From Christensenella sp. UBA6406 (lineage in GTDB: Bacteria > Bacillota > Clostridia > Christensenellales > UBA1242), in the NCBI GenBank assembly GCA_002438625.1, contig DJPS01000030.1, positions 358 to 13,319 on the forward strand: DNA of 12,962 bases, read 5' to 3'. The translations under genes and the position numbers were made by a program. Shown here piece by piece: positions 1 to 5,039 of this stretch (positions are counted from its first letter, which is position 1; the number at the start of each line of letters is the position of its first letter). The notes beneath the pieces were generated by a model. It made no database searches and was not told the DNA's origin. It saw only the letters and a program-made list of their open reading frames with translations.

Positions 1-39
1 ATTAAAAGTCAAGTGCTCTACCGCCTGAGCTAATGAACC
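1..39 (-). tRNA. tRNA-Lys(TTT), 5' part only
   Basis: The reverse strand gives acceptor GGTTCAT, a GCTC/GAGC D-stem, an anticodon stem starting CTTGA and the loop CTTTTAA with anticodon TTT, which reads Lys codons. The 3' half lies beyond the left window edge. It begins about 8 nt after the predicted start point of its own promoter (54-83), so it is a transcription unit separate from the glutamine tRNA upstream. Confidence 0.9.
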
Positions 40-53
40 ATAATTCAAGTACA

Positions 54-83
54 ATTATAACATACACACTTTACATATGTCAA
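54..83 (-). promoter_or_regulatory. Promoter of tRNA-Lys
   Basis: On the minus strand a perfect -35 TTGACA (83-78) and a perfect -10 TATAAT (59-54) are separated by 18 bp. The predicted start point is near 47, a few bases upstream of the tRNA 5' end, which is typical of tRNA promoters. Confidence 0.85.
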
Positions 84-123
84 GTACTTTCAATAAATTT
101 ATATAAATTGGCAAATTGTTTAG

Positions 124-198
124 TGGCTGGGGTGGAAGGATTTGAACCCTCGAATGCGGGAGTCAGAATCCCGAGCCTTACCACTTGGCGACACCCCA
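124..198 (-). tRNA. tRNA-Gln(CTG)
   Basis: A complete 75-nt tRNA with encoded CCA. The acceptor is TGGGGTG paired with CACCCCA, and the anticodon stem CGGGA/TCCCG encloses the loop TTCTGAC with anticodon CTG, reading CAG. The T1-A72 end is the usual bacterial glutamine form. It is the second glutamine isoacceptor in the block. No clear promoter of its own was found in the 195-nt gap before it, so it may be read from the upstream tRNA operon. Confidence 0.95.
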
Positions 199-393
199 AC
201 ATAAAGTTGTAAGTGAACACAATTTGCAAATTTATGTTGTAAATAATGCATTTAATTAATTCTATAAATTATAAATAAAATCAATTTCATATTTACATTT
301 GTACAATGGTTTCAGTTGAATTGCATTAAATTGTAACCAAATAAAACTAAAATCAATCAATGCTTAAAGCAATCGCCAACTGCTTTAAATAAA
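199..393. other. Gap between the two glutamine tRNAs
   Basis: No gene is seen. Two short inverted repeats are present. One has 8-bp arms at 364-371 and 381-388, directly after tRNA-Gln(TTG); it could be a weak terminator or processing hairpin but lacks an immediate U-run. The other has arms at 198-205 and 231-238, and its left arm overlaps the first base of tRNA-Gln(CTG). The rest is AT-rich. Confidence 0.5.
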
Positions 394-467
394 TGGCTGG
401 GGTAGCAAGATTCGAACTTACGATGCTAGAGTCAAAGTCTAGTGCCTTACCACTTGGCGATACCCCA
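394..467 (-). tRNA. tRNA-Gln(TTG)
   Basis: A complete 74-nt tRNA with encoded CCA. The acceptor TGGGGTA pairs with TACCCCA, and the anticodon stem CTAGA/TCTAG encloses CTTTGAC with anticodon TTG, reading CAA. It is nearly identical in its 5' half to tRNA-Gln(CTG). It is the last member of the Gly-Arg-His-Gln run, 4 nt after tRNA-His. Confidence 0.95.
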
Positions 468-471
468 TTAG

Positions 472-549
472 TGGGGTGGAAGATGGGACTCGAACCCACG
501 ACATCCAGATCCACAATCTGGCGCTCTAACCAACTGAACTACATCCACC
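472..549 (-). tRNA. tRNA-His(GTG)
   Basis: The anticodon stem CCAGA/TCTGG holds the loop TTGTGGA with anticodon GTG. An extra G at position -1 (base 549) faces C73, the identity element specific to histidine tRNA. CCA is encoded (474-472). It lies 4 nt from each neighbouring tRNA. Confidence 0.95.
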
Positions 550-553
550 ATAC

Positions 554-630
554 TGGTGTGTCAAGAGGGATTCGAACCCCCGACCCTCGCCTTAGAAGGG
601 CGATGCTCTATCCAGCTGAGCTATTGACAC
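554..630 (-). tRNA. tRNA-Arg(TCT)
   Basis: A complete 77-nt tRNA with encoded CCA. The acceptor is GTGTCAA/TTGACAC, and the anticodon stem TCGCC/GGCGA holds the loop CTTCTAA with anticodon TCT, reading AGA and AGG. These are the main arginine codons expected in an AT-rich genome. Confidence 0.95.
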
Positions 631-633
631 ATA

Positions 634-707
<74 letters not shown>

Positions 708-749
708 ACGCAACAAAATAATTTTAATGTACACCACTGAACACATAAT

Positions 750-778
750 ATAATACCATAAAAAAACATTTATGTCAA
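750..778 (-). promoter_or_regulatory. Promoter of the Gly-Arg-His-Gln tRNA operon
   Basis: On the minus strand a perfect -35 TTGACA (778-773) and a -10 TATTAT (755-750, five of six consensus bases) are spaced by exactly 17 bp. The spacer carries a T7 run. Confidence 0.85.
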
Positions 779-819
779 TAAATTTACGATAAAAATTTGA
801 AAAATTTCTAAATTGTCTA

Positions 820-984
820 AATTGTAAAGTTAAGTGCAACAAGGTAAATGATGTTAGAGTATAAATTAATTTTGTCCATAAAGTTCATAGTCCTTTATAT
901 TTCGGTTTGGTATTTATATTATACACTAACTATGAGTCTTTATGAACTCTTTTTTATTACTTTGTTGCACTTACTTTTACAATT
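820..984. mobile_element. MITE-like element with 28-bp terminal inverted repeats
   Basis: The ends 820-847 and 957-984 are inverted repeats matching at 25 of 28 positions, with the shared core AAGTGCAACAA. Inside, 877-891 and 929-944 form a second inverted repeat of about 15 bp with one extra base, so the whole 165 bp can fold into one long hairpin. There is no ORF and no transposase. It sits alone between the divergent tRNA operon and the methyltransferase gene. A target duplication is unclear: AATT flanks or terminates both sides but is itself part of the repeat. Possible identities are a non-autonomous transposon remnant (MITE) or a structured RNA or regulatory hairpin. The family is not assigned. 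Confidence 0.6.
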
Positions 985-1023
985 CAGCGCCATAAAAATT
1001 AAAGTGAAATTTACACATATTGA

Positions 1024-1052
1024 TTGACAATTTAATTAAAATGCTTTACCCT
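1024..1052 (+). promoter_or_regulatory. Possible promoter of the SpoU-family gene
   Basis: A perfect -35 TTGACA lies at 1024-1029, but the hexamer 17 bp downstream (TACCCT, 1047-1052) matches the -10 consensus at only three of six positions. More TATA-like bases occur further on, at spacings too long for a standard promoter. The -35 is seen; its use is a guess. Confidence 0.3.
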
Positions 1053-1123
1053 TTATATATGTAAATATTTAAATATATGCATTTCATTAATTTTGCATAT
1101 GAATATATTTAGATAGATTAAAT

Positions 1124-1128
1124 GGAGG
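1124..1128 (+). promoter_or_regulatory. Shine-Dalgarno GGAGG that fixes the GTG start
   Basis: GGAGG lies 5 nt before GTG 1134. It overlaps the third base of an in-frame ATG at 1122, so the ATG cannot be served by it. Translation therefore most likely begins at GTG 1134. Confidence 0.8.
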
Positions 1129-1133
1129 CAAAA

Positions 1134-1928
1134 GTGATTGCAATAGGTTCAAGTGATGAAAAAGTAAAAAACATTATAAAAGGAAAATTTGATGATTCAA
1201 ATATAATTGTTGTTGATGATTTATTTACGCTAAGTTTAGAAGAATGCAAGACATCCGCATTACAATATATGCTTATTTGTGAAGATTTGATAACAAGCGA
1301 AGAAGCAAAAGAAATAGCAAATTATTATAAAAGCAAAATTGATTGCTACTCTATTTCACAAAAGACCTTTGAAAAGATAAGTGCAAAACAAACTTGTGCT
1401 GGAATGGTTCTTGTAACCAAAATTAATCAAGCGACCCCGCCCGCAAAAGAACAGGGCAACCTAACAATTTTAGTTTGTGATGCACTTGAAATTTCGGGCA
1501 ACATAGGCACAATATTTAGAACGGCAGAAGCGACAAAAGTTGATTATATTATATTTTGCAATCAAAAGGCAAAAATTATTGATAATAAAGTTTTGCACGC
1601 AAGTCGTGGGATGATTTTCTGCGTGCCTTTTAAAATAGTTGAAACAACGCAAGATGCAATAAATTTATTAAATAAACTAAATGCCCACCCTATCATTTGC
1701 GAACCAGAGCAAGGCACGGACTTTAAAGCGTTTGAATACAATGGCAACACCGCCCTAATCGTTGGCTCTGAAAGATATGGCGTTGATAAAAGATGGTTTG
1801 AATACCCAAACGCACAATTCCTTAAAATCCCAATGTTTGGCAAAATGGATTCCCTAAATGTTGCCGTTGCCACATCTTTAATTTTATATGAGGCAAAATA
1901 TTTTAAATTGAATAAATTAAAATCATAA
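1134..1928 (+). CDS. SpoU/TrmH-family RNA 2'-O-ribose methyltransferase
   Basis: The product (264 aa from GTG) belongs to the SPOUT family of knotted S-adenosylmethionine-dependent methyltransferases, which methylate a ribose 2'-OH in tRNA or 23S rRNA as cytosolic homodimers. All three family motifs are visible. Motif 1 is GNIGTIFRTAEA at about 122-133, with the conserved Arg near 129. Motif 2 is IVGSERYGV at about 209-217, where Ser replaces the usual Asn of N-E-x-x-G. Motif 3 runs from IPMFG to ILYE at about 232-253. Residues 1-100 form a small N-terminal substrate-binding domain ending in an AGMVLV strand, as in RlmB/TsnR-type enzymes rather than minimal TrmH. The substrate cannot be decided from sequence. 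It is one of only two plus-strand protein genes in the window and faces the DUF1292 gene convergently. Its first half is less C-biased than the other plus-strand gene. Confidence 0.9.
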   Translation: MIAIGSSDEKVKNIIKGKFDDSNIIVVDDLFTLSLEECKTSALQYMLICEDLITSEEAKEIANYYKSKIDCYSISQKTFEKISAKQTCAGMVLVTKINQATPPAKEQGNLTILVCDALEISGNIGTIFRTAEATKVDYIIFCNQKAKIIDNKVLHASRGMIFCVPFKIVETTQDAINLLNKLNAHPIICEPEQGTDFKAFEYNGNTALIVGSERYGVDKRWFEYPNAQFLKIPMFGKMDSLNVAVATSLILYEAKYFKLNKLKS

Positions 1929-2017
1929 ATAAATAATAGCAATAAAAAAAACAAATTAACAAAAGCAAAATTAATCAAATAAAGCACAAATTAAATATAA
2001 GACAAAATTTCTTTTAA

Positions 2018-2071
2018 CTAAATAAAATGAATGCAGTTAAGTTTATAAAAATTTACTCAACCGCACTCATT
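2018..2071 (-). terminator. Terminator of the DUF1292 gene, possibly bidirectional
   Basis: The minus-strand transcript forms a 17-bp stem (2071-2055 with 2042-2026) with no mismatch when three G-U pairs are counted, around a 12-nt loop, followed by a U-rich tail. On the plus strand the same arms have three A-C mismatches but are followed by a T-rich run, so it may also stop the methyltransferase transcript weakly. Confidence 0.8.
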
Positions 2072-2095
2072 TATTTTTTATTTATTATTCATCTT

Positions 2096-2806
2096 TTATT
2101 TTTTCATTTCCTCATCCAATAATTCGTAATAAACATCAAAAACTTCATTAACAACAGACTCACTAGGCTCTAATTCTAGGGACATACTGTCATCATCATA
2201 ATCTTCCTTTAAATAGAAAACTAGTGCTTCATTTTCCGACATACCATCAAGTACTTTTACAGGCTTTAAGATGCAGTAATCTTTATCCCTTAAAGGAACA
2301 ACGGCAACTTGTTCAAATTCAACAGGTTCATCATTTCCATTATACATGACAATATTCTCATTATTGCCTTCTGAAAAAATCTTTTCAATAGGTGTCAACT
2401 CTCTCTTCTTTTCCTTTCCCCCCCCTTTGTTCTCACTCTTAACTTTTTCATCTTCAATTAAATTTTCGTAATATTCAACCATTTTCTTAGCATTTTCATC
2501 TTTTACATAAATAAGCGACAACTCGCCACTCTCCACAACCAATTTATAACAAATAGGAAATTGCTTCAATTCTCCTTTGTTCTCTATTGTTGTCATAAGC
2601 ATACAATAACGCTCCACACCAAACGGCATTGTTATAAGTTGCACCATTTCAACTTCATCACCATTTTCAAGCAATAACTTAACATTTTTACAATTATCTG
2701 TAGCAAACAACTTTTCAAGCGGTGTCAATCCCGTTTTCTTGCCCCGCACACCATCTTTTAAAATGATTAAATCTTCTACATTTATTTCATATGCATTTAA
2801 TAGCAC
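2096..2806 (-). CDS. Tandem DUF1292-like protein
   Basis: A 236-aa acidic soluble protein made of two copies of the same unit, about 27-119 and 137-236. Each opens with LTPLEKLF or LTPIEKIF. Each then has a strand-rich segment (VERYCMLMTT, KDYCILKPV) and an acidic C-terminal helix (EYYENLIEDE, DVYYELLDEE). This resembles DUF1292, a family of unknown function common in Firmicutes; I recognise the pattern, not a function. The copies are joined by a Lys/Gly linker near 120-136 encoded partly by a G8 run (2418-2425), where slippage would remove the second copy. The start is GTG 2806, preceded 7 nt upstream by GGGGGTG. A promoter is likely at 2915-2942 and a strong terminator follows at 2018-2071, so it can be a monocistronic unit although the zinc-ribbon gene lies just upstream. 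Confidence 0.75.
   Translation of the reverse strand: MLLNAYEINVEDLIILKDGVRGKKTGLTPLEKLFATDNCKNVKLLLENGDEVEMVQLITMPFGVERYCMLMTTIENKGELKQFPICYKLVVESGELSLIYVKDENAKKMVEYYENLIEDEKVKSENKGGGKEKKRELTPIEKIFSEGNNENIVMYNGNDEPVEFEQVAVVPLRDKDYCILKPVKVLDGMSENEALVFYLKEDYDDDSMSLELEPSESVVNEVFDVYYELLDEEMKK
2418..2425 (-). repeat. Homopolymeric G8 tract inside the DUF1292 gene
   Basis: Eight consecutive C on the plus strand are read as G8 in the coding strand and encode Gly-Gly-Gly of the inter-repeat linker. Losing one G gives a TGA ten codons on; gaining one gives a TGA about fourteen codons on. Such runs are rare in DNA this AT-rich. Confidence 0.85.
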
Positions 2807-2828
2807 AATATTTCACCCCCAAATTTTC

Positions 2829-2856
2829 CCTTTTTAATTAAGCTTATTAAAAAAGG
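2829..2856. other. Inverted repeat in the DUF1292 gene leader
   Basis: The arms 2829-2837 and 2847-2856 pair as a 9-bp AT-rich stem, with one extra A, around AAGCTT. It lies between the predicted promoter and the GTG start of the DUF1292 gene, so it would be in the 5' leader. No U-run follows it on the minus strand, so it is not an obvious terminator. It could be an operator or an RNA hairpin. Confidence 0.4.
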
Positions 2857-2914
2857 ATTTTTATATAATATTTATATTATTTTTTTATTTCTTTTAATCA
2901 CATTTTTACCGTAT

Positions 2915-2942
2915 TTTATAGCGTTATTTTAACACGCTTCAA
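2915..2942 (-). promoter_or_regulatory. Probable promoter of the DUF1292 gene
   Basis: On the minus strand TTGAAG (2942-2937) and TATAAA (2920-2915) are separated by 16 bp. The -35 starts just 4 bases past the stop of the zinc-ribbon gene. Transcription would begin near 2908 and leave a leader of about 100 nt. Confidence 0.45.
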
Positions 2943-2945
2943 AAC

Positions 2946-3605
2946 CTAAACAGTTTCTTCTACAAACCACTCGTTTCCACACTCTGGACATTCCATTGCT
3001 ATTCTATATTTTCTACTTACAACTTGCTTATCAAAAGTGATTTTGCCAAAGTTTTCAGTTGCTGTAACATATCCGTTTTCATCTATCAACTCTCTTTCAA
3101 CTTCTTCACCAAAAGCGTTCTTGCAACAAGGGCAAATTGATTCTAAATCTTGTTTCTTTCCATGTGCAACTATAAGAAGAACAATAGCAACAATAAGTGA
3201 AACTATAAGCACAATTCTAACCGTGCTATTGCCACCATACCAACTATACAAGAAGAAATCGCCAATAAGCAATAAAATGCCTACGATTTTCATTATCTTC
3301 CTACGCTTATTAAGCGAATCGTAAAGCGTTACCCTTCGCTCACCTTTATCTTCAACAATTATCTCTCTTCCCTTTTTGCCCCTGCCATTTTCACAGCCAC
3401 AGTTACATCCTTTGCCACCGCCACTGCCACTGCTCTTTTTAGAAGATACCTGTCCACTTACAACAACATCCGCCTTTTCAACTTTTTCCACTTTTTGCTT
3501 GCCCAAATCTTTCGCCATTTCTATTGCTTCACTTTTGTAATTTTTAACCCTTATTTGATTTGATTGAGCCATAAATTCTTCATCAATTTTGTTTTCTTTC
3601 GCCAT
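2946..3605 (-). CDS. Two-TM membrane protein with C-terminal zinc ribbon
   Basis: A 219-aa protein of unknown function. Residues 1-55 are charged and helical. A Ser/Gly-rich linker (about 54-66) runs into a Cys cluster, C67, C69 and C71 (CNCGC). Two membrane segments follow at about 104-122 and 128-147. The C-terminal domain holds C158-P-C160-C161 and, 45 residues later, C206-P-E-C209, which looks like a split zinc ribbon; with both termini on the same side it is probably cytosolic. The start ATG 3605 has only a weak upstream GGGG, 10 nt away. It follows the B-box-like gene by 27 nt, so the two are probably co-transcribed. Metal binding is inferred from the Cys pattern. Confidence 0.7.
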   Translation of the reverse strand: MAKENKIDEEFMAQSNQIRVKNYKSEAIEMAKDLGKQKVEKVEKADVVVSGQVSSKKSSGSGGGKGCNCGCENGRGKKGREIIVEDKGERRVTLYDSLNKRRKIMKIVGILLLIGDFFLYSWYGGNSTVRIVLIVSLIVAIVLLIVAHGKKQDLESICPCCKNAFGEEVERELIDENGYVTATENFGKITFDKQVVSRKYRIAMECPECGNEWFVEETV

Positions 3606-3632
3606 TTTATCTAAACCCCACTTTTTCTCTTT

Positions 3633-4259
3633 TTAATCATCTTCATCTTCTGCTATGTCAAATTTGCTGTATTTATTTTTATTTGCGTTTCTATAATCAA
3701 TTTCATCGCCGTCATCATCTTCGTCATCTTCATCATCATAATATCCATCAATTATATCTTGCAATTTAGATTTAAACTTATTTGTTTCTTTTAAATCCTT
3801 ATACAAATCTATTAATGCAACTATGTTATGATAAACAAAGACAAAACAAAAAATAGGTGCTAAAATTATTGCCATAATTCTTGTTATCCACGAATCACTA
3901 TATCTTTCCACGTCATCATCATATGTAACTTTTTTAAATAAGAAAATTGCAAGTGCATCTATCGGGCCAAACACTATTGCCAAAACCACAAGTACATTCA
4001 TCCAATCTGACAAACCAAACCCGCCACTTATCACAATGTACAAAATAATCCCAGAATTTGCCACAAAGAACGCCAAAAAGAACCATAATTTTATTATTTT
4101 CTTTCTATCATACCATATAGCACTTAACACCTCTTCCATTGTACAGTGTGCACAAAACGTTGCCTTTTTATCTCCCAAATCTCGTTCAAACCTACAAACA
4201 TCGCAAGTCGGCACGCCACATCGCACACACCTTTCTCTATCTCTCTCGCATTTATGCAT
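3633..4259 (-). CDS. B-box-like zinc-finger protein with three TM segments
   Basis: A 208-aa protein. Its N-terminus has H2-x-C4, C11-x2-C14, C19-x2-C22 and C36-x2-C39, an arrangement like the B-box-type zinc fingers that often precede membrane segments in bacterial proteins. Hydrophobic segments follow at about 56-78, 86-108 and 125-146. The tail from 174 on is strongly acidic, with runs such as DDEDDEDDDGDE, and ends AEDEDD. The start is ATG 4259, placed 8 nt after GGAGG (4272-4268); an in-frame TTG at 4274 would lie upstream of that ribosome binding site and is rejected. Function is unknown. It shares an operon with the zinc-ribbon gene downstream and is preceded by a structured intergenic RNA (4317-4444). 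Confidence 0.75.
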   Translation of the reverse strand: MHKCERDRERCVRCGVPTCDVCRFERDLGDKKATFCAHCTMEEVLSAIWYDRKKIIKLWFFLAFFVANSGIILYIVISGGFGLSDWMNVLVVLAIVFGPIDALAIFLFKKVTYDDDVERYSDSWITRIMAIILAPIFCFVFVYHNIVALIDLYKDLKETNKFKSKLQDIIDGYYDDEDDEDDDGDEIDYRNANKNKYSKFDIAEDEDD

Positions 4260-4267
4260 AATTTTAT

Positions 4268-4272
4268 CCTCC
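4268..4272 (-). promoter_or_regulatory. Shine-Dalgarno GGAGG that fixes the ATG 4259 start
   Basis: GGAGG on the minus strand ends 8 nt before ATG 4259. It lies inside the reading frame that would result from the upstream TTG at 4274, so the shorter protein is the likely product. Confidence 0.8.
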
Positions 4273-4316
4273 AACTATTTTAAAACTTTTATCTATAACA
4301 AAACCTAAGTTATTAA

Positions 4317-4444
4317 CTTTATGCCTTGCGTCAATTTGCCTTAGTTTTCACACCCACAAACTCACGCAAAACATAAAGCATTAGCCAATTTACTGCAATA
4401 ACACTTTTTTCAACTGTAAATCAGCCAAAAAACTTTATGTTTTG
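4317..4444 (-). promoter_or_regulatory. Intergenic RNA with two mutually exclusive stems
   Basis: In the minus-strand transcript the segment 4378-4364 can pair upstream or downstream. Upstream, its CTTTATGTTTTG part pairs with 4444-4433 as a 12-bp perfect stem enclosing a second 11-bp stem (4426-4416 with 4393-4383, allowing G-U). Downstream, all 15 bases pair with 4331-4317 when two G-U pairs are allowed. The downstream arm ends about 57 nt before the start codon of the B-box-like gene. A 13-bp perfect palindrome (4307-4319) overlaps its end. No known riboswitch class was recognised. Confidence 0.5.
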
Positions 4445-4462
4445 TTTTTATTGCATTTATTT

Positions 4463-4669
4463 TTATCTTATTCTGTTGCCGTCTTTGTCCGTAAATGAGC
4501 CAAACAAAATTGTAAATAAATCAATTATCCAACCAATCATTCCAAGCCCAAATGTAAACATCCACAAAAGACCTGTGCCAGTTTTTCCAACAGCAAACCT
4601 ATGCACACCCAAAAAGCCCAAGAATAGACAAAGGAAAAAAATCCCTGACTTGCTATGTTCACTTCTCAT
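4463..4669 (-). CDS. TM2-domain small membrane protein
   Basis: A complete 68-aa protein that is almost entirely a TM2 domain: two hydrophobic helices (about 8-21 and 32-56) joined by the conserved GVHRF (21-25) and GKTGTG (28-33) region, then a short IID helix end and the terminal FTDKDGNRI motif. TM2 proteins are small integral membrane proteins of unclear bacterial function. The start ATG 4669 is preceded by GGAG, 10 nt upstream. Its promoter at 4758-4784 has perfect hexamers but a short, G9-containing spacer, so expression is probably variable. The two zinc-finger genes lie downstream, past a structured intergenic region. Confidence 0.9.
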   Translation of the reverse strand: MRSEHSKSGIFFLCLFLGFLGVHRFAVGKTGTGLLWMFTFGLGMIGWIIDLFTILFGSFTDKDGNRIR

Positions 4670-4757
4670 ACCGCTCTATCTCCTTTTTTATTTTATTTTT
4701 TTGCTATATTTTCTCATTAATTGAACAGTGCTTACGCACACAACTAATGCACCATTT

Positions 4758-4784
4758 ATTATACCCCCCCCCGCCTTTTGTCAA
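4758..4784 (-). promoter_or_regulatory. Promoter with G9 spacer tract, candidate phase-variable
   Basis: On the minus strand a perfect TTGACA (4784-4779) and a perfect TATAAT (4763-4758) are separated by only 15 bp. The spacer is AAAGGC followed by nine G (4772-4764), directly against the -10. Gain of two G would give the optimal 17 bp. The predicted start near 4751 leaves a leader of about 80 nt for the TM2 gene. Confidence 0.75.
4764..4772 (-). repeat. Homopolymeric G9 tract in promoter spacer
   Basis: Nine C in a row on the plus strand, interrupted by one G, then CC. It is the longest G/C homopolymer in the window and lies exactly between consensus -35 and -10 boxes. Confidence 0.9.
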
Positions 4785-4901
4785 GCATTTTCGCAATCTT
4801 TTTGTAAAAATTTAAAAAAATATTGAATTTAATGTAATTTTTTAATTTTTTCATTATAAATTTGAACATTTATAAATAATTTTGTTTAGCCATTTTTTAT
4901 T

Positions 4902-4938
4902 AAAAAAAGGATAGATTTTTTCAATTTATAAATCTATC
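4902..4938 (-). terminator. Second terminator downstream of the Cys-rich gene
   Basis: The minus-strand RNA forms a 9-bp perfect stem (4938-4930 with 4918-4910) with an 11-nt loop, followed by C and U7 (4908-4902). It lies 40 nt beyond the first terminator and insulates the TM2 promoter from upstream transcription. Confidence 0.75.
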
Positions 4939-4977
4939 GCATCACTTTTTTTGATTAATTAAATAAAATTTCAACAT

Positions 4978-5022
4978 AAAAAAAGACCATAAAGAATGGG
5001 AAATTTAACCTTCTTTATAGTC
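4978..5022 (-). terminator. Terminator of the Cys-rich membrane protein gene
   Basis: A 12-bp stem (5022-5011 with 4996-4985, one G-U pair) with a 14-nt loop is followed directly by U7. It begins 18 nt past the stop codon. Confidence 0.9.
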
Positions 5023-5039
5023 AAAATATTGATTTCAAT

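Noticed and set aside
364..388. Intrinsic terminator after tRNA-Gln(TTG)
   Set aside because: The 8-bp stem has no immediate U-run, so read-through into tRNA-Gln(CTG) is as likely.
1470..1987. Two minus-strand open frames of 60 and 141 aa
   Set aside because: They lie antisense to the SpoU-family gene, whose three motifs prove its frame.
2829..2856. Terminator for the zinc-ribbon operon in the DUF1292 leader
   Set aside because: The stem is AT-rich and no U-run follows on the minus strand; kept only as an inverted repeat.
4260..4274. TTG 4274 start for the B-box-like protein
   Set aside because: The GGAGG ribosome binding site lies inside that extension, 8 nt before ATG 4259.
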